From Phycisphaeraceae bacterium (GTDB lineage: Bacteria > Planctomycetota > Phycisphaerae > Phycisphaerales > UBA1924), in assembly GCA_026126305.1 (NCBI GenBank), contig JAHCJI010000002.1, positions 1 to 64,000 of the forward strand: a stretch of DNA of 64,000 nt, in the 5' to 3' direction. Shown here one piece after another: positions 60,634-64,000 of the stretch. Every line of letters begins with the position of its first letter. Positions within the stretch are counted from its first letter, which is position 1. Both the position numbers and the translations under genes were made by a program. The notes under the pieces are model-generated. The model worked only from the letters and a program-made list of their open reading frames with translations. It made no database searches and was not told the origin of the DNA.

Positions 60634-63347
60634 GACGGGAGCTCCGGGCCTGCTTCCAGATGTTCGCCGTCGAGCACCATGCCCACGCCAGCCAGTCGGG
60701 CATAGACGCTCGCGGCCATCACCTTGCCCGTCTCTCGCATCGCATCGATACCGCTGGCGACGGCACGTGCGATCTCGACGGCTTTTGTGTGTGCATCTTC
60801 AACGACCACTGCGTCCCAGCCGGTCTCCCGCACGTGCGCACCTTGGCCGCTCAGGTTGAAGTAACCAAGCCGCGGTAAGTGCTCGACTTCGCGCTCGGCG
60901 GCGATAGGGCGGGCCAGCAGTTCATAGAGTGGCAGTTGCAGGTTCTTCCAACGCTGGTCACGGTATCGATGATCGCTGGCCGGGTTCCTGGGTTCTTCCG
61001 AAGTCTTGTAGTCCAGAAGCGCCAGCCTGCGTTCTCCCTCGTGCCAGTCGATGCGGTCGATCCGCCCTGTGATGCACACGCCGGTGCCGGGCAGTTCGAA
61101 TGGTGCCTCGGGCTTCCATTCGACCCCAATGGTGCGCCATCCCGCTTGGCGCCGTTGCGATTCGACCCGGGCAACGTCCGCGAGCCTTCGCTCTGCGGTA
61201 TCGATCTGAGCCAGCATGGTCGCGCTGGGGCGTTCGCCGGCGAGTTGATCGGCAGCCTCGCGCAGGCAGGCGTGCAACATGCGGCGCAGCTGGTCTTCGT
61301 CGGTGATCCCGCGGGTGTGCGGATCACGGGCGAATCTGTACAGCGCGTCATGCAGCAAGCTGCCGTACTGGTTTGCCTGCATCGTGGGCACGATCGCCAA
61401 GGGCTCGACCTCTCGAAGCCCCAGCACGTACCGAAGGTAAAATTCGTACGGGCTGCGCAGGTACGTCGCAAAACTGGTCACGGGTAGCGTCAAAGGCGGT
61501 GGCGCTGGACGCAGCACCCTGACGCGGTAGCCACACGTCGGCGGTGGAGGGGTCCAGGGTACTGTTGCGAACGCATCACGGCCCCGCGCCAGCACCCGAG
61601 CGGGACCATCGCCCCGCCCGCGCAGCAGCAGCGTGCTGGGCAGCAGCGGATTTCCTTCGGCGTCATGATCGCCCACCACGAAATGCACGTGCCGAGTCGC
61701 CACGAGACAGGACAGGGCCGCGGCATCTCGCGCCAGGCGACGCTGCACGCCCGACAGCCCAAGGACGCGGCGGAGTCCCTCGGCCAGGAGCGGAGCGGGC
61801 GTGCTGGCCGAAGGTAGCGTCTGATCGTGTGCGCCTATGACCACCAATGCGGGCGAAGGGTCCAGCACCAGTTCGAGCCACCCGAGCACGTCGAGTGCTT
61901 CACCGCCGGGTTCTTCGGGTTTGCCACGGCCCTCAAGACCACGCAGCAGCATCGCCAACGCTTCGTCGGCGGCGACGGGCTTGCGATCCAGCGTCGGCGG
62001 CAGCGTCGCCATCTCGCGCAGACCGCGGCCGATGGCTTCGAGCGTGGCAAACGCCGCATCGCCCAAGGTGTCTTCGATGGGCTCGAACAAGCCGATCAAG
62101 GCGCGTTCCAATGCGCCCGCCCATTGTGCCAGCGGTCGTGGTGGTTGGCGCAGCGGCTGGATGATCTCGAGCAGTTGCCCCCGAGCCCAGCCGACCGCGT
62201 GTCGCGATCGGGCGAGCTTTGAACCACCCATGGGCAAAGGCCCAAATGCCCTCGTGGGCATGGCGTTGGAGAGATACTCGTCGAGGTGCTCTGGCAGCGC
62301 TGCGGCCCGTGGATGGCGCGTTGCCAACACACGCAGGAAACCATCGCTGCGAAGCACACGCTCCAACGCCGCGAACGTGCGTTCACGCAGAAGCAATGCG
62401 AGATCGGCCAGCATCCTGCCCGGGCCGGTGCTGGCATTGTTCGGGCCCCAGGCCACATGGACGTTCATTCCGTGCATCGTGGCCGCGCGACGGATCGCGC
62501 CCGCCAGCGATTCGTCGGCCGTCCCAATGGCGCTGGTGCCCAGGTGCATCGCCGCGCGGACTGCCAGTCGGCCCTGTTCTTCGGGTCCGCCGGTTACAAA
62601 TACCGTTCCCGGATCGACTTCGGTCTCGGCCTGGTCCCAGTATGTATCATCGACCACGCCGTCGTCGTGAAGCCCAGCGCTGTGGGCTACCAGAACGTCG
62701 ACAGGGCAATCGCATCGCTTGATCAAACGTCGTGGGAACGCGTCCAAGTCGGTGCAGCAAAGCATGACCAGCCTGCGCAGGTGGCACGCCACGACCTCGC
62801 CCGAATCGAGCGGGTGCAGCAACGGGTCGGCCACACCAGCCTCGACCAGCAGCGTTTCGTAACGATCCTGTAACTCCGCCAGTGCCGTCCAACGCTCGGG
62901 CGGCTCCAGAGGCGGAAGTTTGGCCGACGCCACGTCTCGGAATCGCAGCCCACCACGGGCGCACTCGTCCGAAGCCGATGCGACAATCTCTGCCCAAGGC
63001 CCGTGTGTGTCCATCCCGGGCAGTGCGGCTTGCAACAGATCGTCTGGTGCGCCTTCGAGCACCTCGCGCCAAGCCAGCAAACGGTGCATCTCGGACGCGG
63101 GCCGATCGCACGGCACCAGAGCCTCGGCAAGCCGTCCCGCGGTGGTCGTTGCAGGCGGGCTGAGCATGAGCCCTTGTTTCTGGCATTCCGTGGCAAGCAG
63201 CGTCACCAGTACGCGGCTCGCCCTCGCACCGGGAGTCACCGCCAGCAAACCCGAGCAATCGAGCCAGCCACCCTCGGCTTGGTCCATGAACCACCTAACG
63301 GCGGCGGCCATGGGTGTCCGTGAAGGGTCGAGCCGGTGGGTCTGCAT
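60630..63347 (-). CDS. AddB-like PD-(D/E)XK nuclease
   Basis: A 905-residue partner of AddA. The N-terminal two thirds are an inactivated helicase-like fold without a Walker A motif. The C-terminal nuclease (about 640-890) has LLHDALYRFARDP, VCITGRIDRIDW, LALLDYKTSEEP and LQLPLYELLARP, the RecB-family catalytic set. The cysteines that hold the iron-sulfur cluster of Bacillus AddB are not present (LRSPYEFYLRYVLGL at that place). It starts 67 bases from the divergent helicase gene. Confidence 0.85.
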   Translation of the reverse strand: MQTHRLDPSRTPMAAAVRWFMDQAEGGWLDCSGLLAVTPGARASRVLVTLLATECQKQGLMLSPPATTTAGRLAEALVPCDRPASEMHRLLAWREVLEGAPDDLLQAALPGMDTHGPWAEIVASASDECARGGLRFRDVASAKLPPLEPPERWTALAELQDRYETLLVEAGVADPLLHPLDSGEVVACHLRRLVMLCCTDLDAFPRRLIKRCDCPVDVLVAHSAGLHDDGVVDDTYWDQAETEVDPGTVFVTGGPEEQGRLAVRAAMHLGTSAIGTADESLAGAIRRAATMHGMNVHVAWGPNNASTGPGRMLADLALLLRERTFAALERVLRSDGFLRVLATRHPRAAALPEHLDEYLSNAMPTRAFGPLPMGGSKLARSRHAVGWARGQLLEIIQPLRQPPRPLAQWAGALERALIGLFEPIEDTLGDAAFATLEAIGRGLREMATLPPTLDRKPVAADEALAMLLRGLEGRGKPEEPGGEALDVLGWLELVLDPSPALVVIGAHDQTLPSASTPAPLLAEGLRRVLGLSGVQRRLARDAAALSCLVATRHVHFVVGDHDAEGNPLLPSTLLLRGRGDGPARVLARGRDAFATVPWTPPPPTCGYRVRVLRPAPPPLTLPVTSFATYLRSPYEFYLRYVLGLREVEPLAIVPTMQANQYGSLLHDALYRFARDPHTRGITDEDQLRRMLHACLREAADQLAGERPSATMLAQIDTAERRLADVARVESQRRQAGWRTIGVEWKPEAPFELPGTGVCITGRIDRIDWHEGERRLALLDYKTSEEPRNPASDHRYRDQRWKNLQLPLYELLARPIAAEREVEHLPRLGYFNLSGQGAHVRETGWDAVVVEDAHTKAVEIARAVASGIDAMRETGKVMAASVYARLAGVGMVLDGEHLEAGPELPS

Positions 63348-63414
63348 GGGGTCCCCTTCTCAAACCAACATGGGCAGCCCGCGGTCGAGCAGGAGGCATA
63401 GTGTAGGCCCGGCA

Positions 63415-64000
63415 ATGTCCAAAACCCAAACAAAACCTGGGACAAAACGAAGCACGCTGCCCCGCATACGAGCTTGGTTTGCATCGCGCGGCTGGAAGCC
63501 CCATGCCTTCCAAGAGGAAGCCTGGGCCCTGTTCGCTCAGGGGCATAGCGGCCTGATCCTCGTCCCAACGGGCTCGGGAAAGACCTATGCGGCGTATCTC
63601 GGTGCCCTGGCCGAACTGGGTGAGACTGCCCCCTCTGCCCGAGGCTTACGTATCTTATATATAAGCCCACTTCGGGCCCTTTCGCGCGATATTGAGTCGG
63701 CCCTTCGCAGTCCGATCGAGGACCTGGGGTTACCACTTACAATCGAGAGTCGGACGGGCGACACTACGAGCACCGTCAAAGGCCGACAACGCACAAGTTT
63801 GCCCAGTGTGTTGGTGACGACTCCCGAGTCGTTGAGCCTGCTATTGACCCATGCGGACGCGGCTCAAAAGTTCTCGGGCCTTCAGGCTGTGATCGTGGAT
63901 GAGTGGCACGAACTCCTCAGCAGCAAGCGCGGAAGCCAGGTCGAGTTGGCATTGGCTCGGTTACGCCACTTCGCGCCGCGCTTGCGGACTTGGGGCCTGA
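63415..64000 (+). CDS. Ligase-associated Lhr-type DEXH helicase (3' end outside window)
   Basis: The first 195 codons of a superfamily 2 helicase. Walker A LVPTGSGKTYAAYLGALAEL (about residue 45), Ia ISPLRALSRDI, Ib TTPESLSLLLT and the DEXH box with VIVDEWHELLSSKRGSQ. The DEWHELL box and the short N-terminus are typical of the ligase-associated Lhr-type helicase that sits with a DNA ligase and an MBL-fold exonuclease. Those partners should be beyond the window end. The ATG at 63415 has an AGGAGG 18 bases upstream, rather far. Confidence 0.85.
   Translation, partial: MSKTQTKPGTKRSTLPRIRAWFASRGWKPHAFQEEAWALFAQGHSGLILVPTGSGKTYAAYLGALAELGETAPSARGLRILYISPLRALSRDIESALRSPIEDLGLPLTIESRTGDTTSTVKGRQRTSLPSVLVTTPESLSLLLTHADAAQKFSGLQAVIVDEWHELLSSKRGSQVELALARLRHFAPRLRTWGL

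Overview
The window looks like a chromosomal segment from a high-GC planctomycete, most likely of the class Phycisphaerae (inference, no search was run). The main pointers are three secreted proteins ending in paired GC-type dockerin repeats (C/D-DGDG..TIFDFLCFQN), two PEP-CTERM-like proteins ending in a VPAPASLALLGLGG segment plus an Arg tail, an RHS gene with dockerin-like calcium loops, a Zn-ribbon with planctomycete-style CPECG spacing, a YrdC/Sua5-LMW phosphatase fusion, and LTxxQ-type proteins next to a type II secretion operon.

Left end (1-2.4 kb): the 3' part of an RHS gene with a Cys-rich, AT-richer tip carrying HETCH, a small AT-rich membrane protein that may be its partner, a displaced RHS fragment and a TPR remnant. 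This is an eroding polymorphic-toxin locus. From 2.4 to 18.4 kb come a crotonase-fold enzyme, an OmpA lipoprotein, an amidohydrolase, the resB-ccsA cytochrome c maturation pair, a 19-unit 21-bp palindrome-bearing array, a dockerin protein, a serine/threonine dehydratase remnant, trigger factor, a two-FAS1 protein, a FAH-family enzyme, rpiB, the YrdC-phosphatase fusion and tRNA-Leu(UAG).

From 18.4 to 30.4 kb: a secreted protein of unknown function, gmk-gatC, cheV, a lipid A-type acyltransferase, a coiled-coil membrane protein, a C39-like secreted protease with dockerin repeats, a second dockerin protein, two small membrane proteins, ispF and a lipoprotein.

From 30.4 to 50.3 kb (all minus strand): thrS, preceded by a clear ribosome-mediated attenuator. 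It has an 18-codon leader peptide with eight consecutive Thr codons, a candidate antiterminator over the leader stop codon, and an intrinsic terminator before thrS. Upstream lies a tightly coupled type II secretion operon in the order three LTxxQ-type secreted proteins, gspE-F-G-H-I-J-K-L-M, a GspC-like protein, gspD and a lipoprotein. GspE lacks the usual tetracysteine zinc site. The secretion system could export the dockerin proteins nearby, but that is inference.

Right end (50.4-64 kb): panD, then a minus-strand run of GroES-like gene, aroA, icd and a GT4 glycosyltransferase; apt; a recent tandem duplication of PEP-CTERM-like proteins; an addA/addB-like helicase-nuclease pair; and the start of a divergent ligase-associated Lhr-type helicase that runs off the window.
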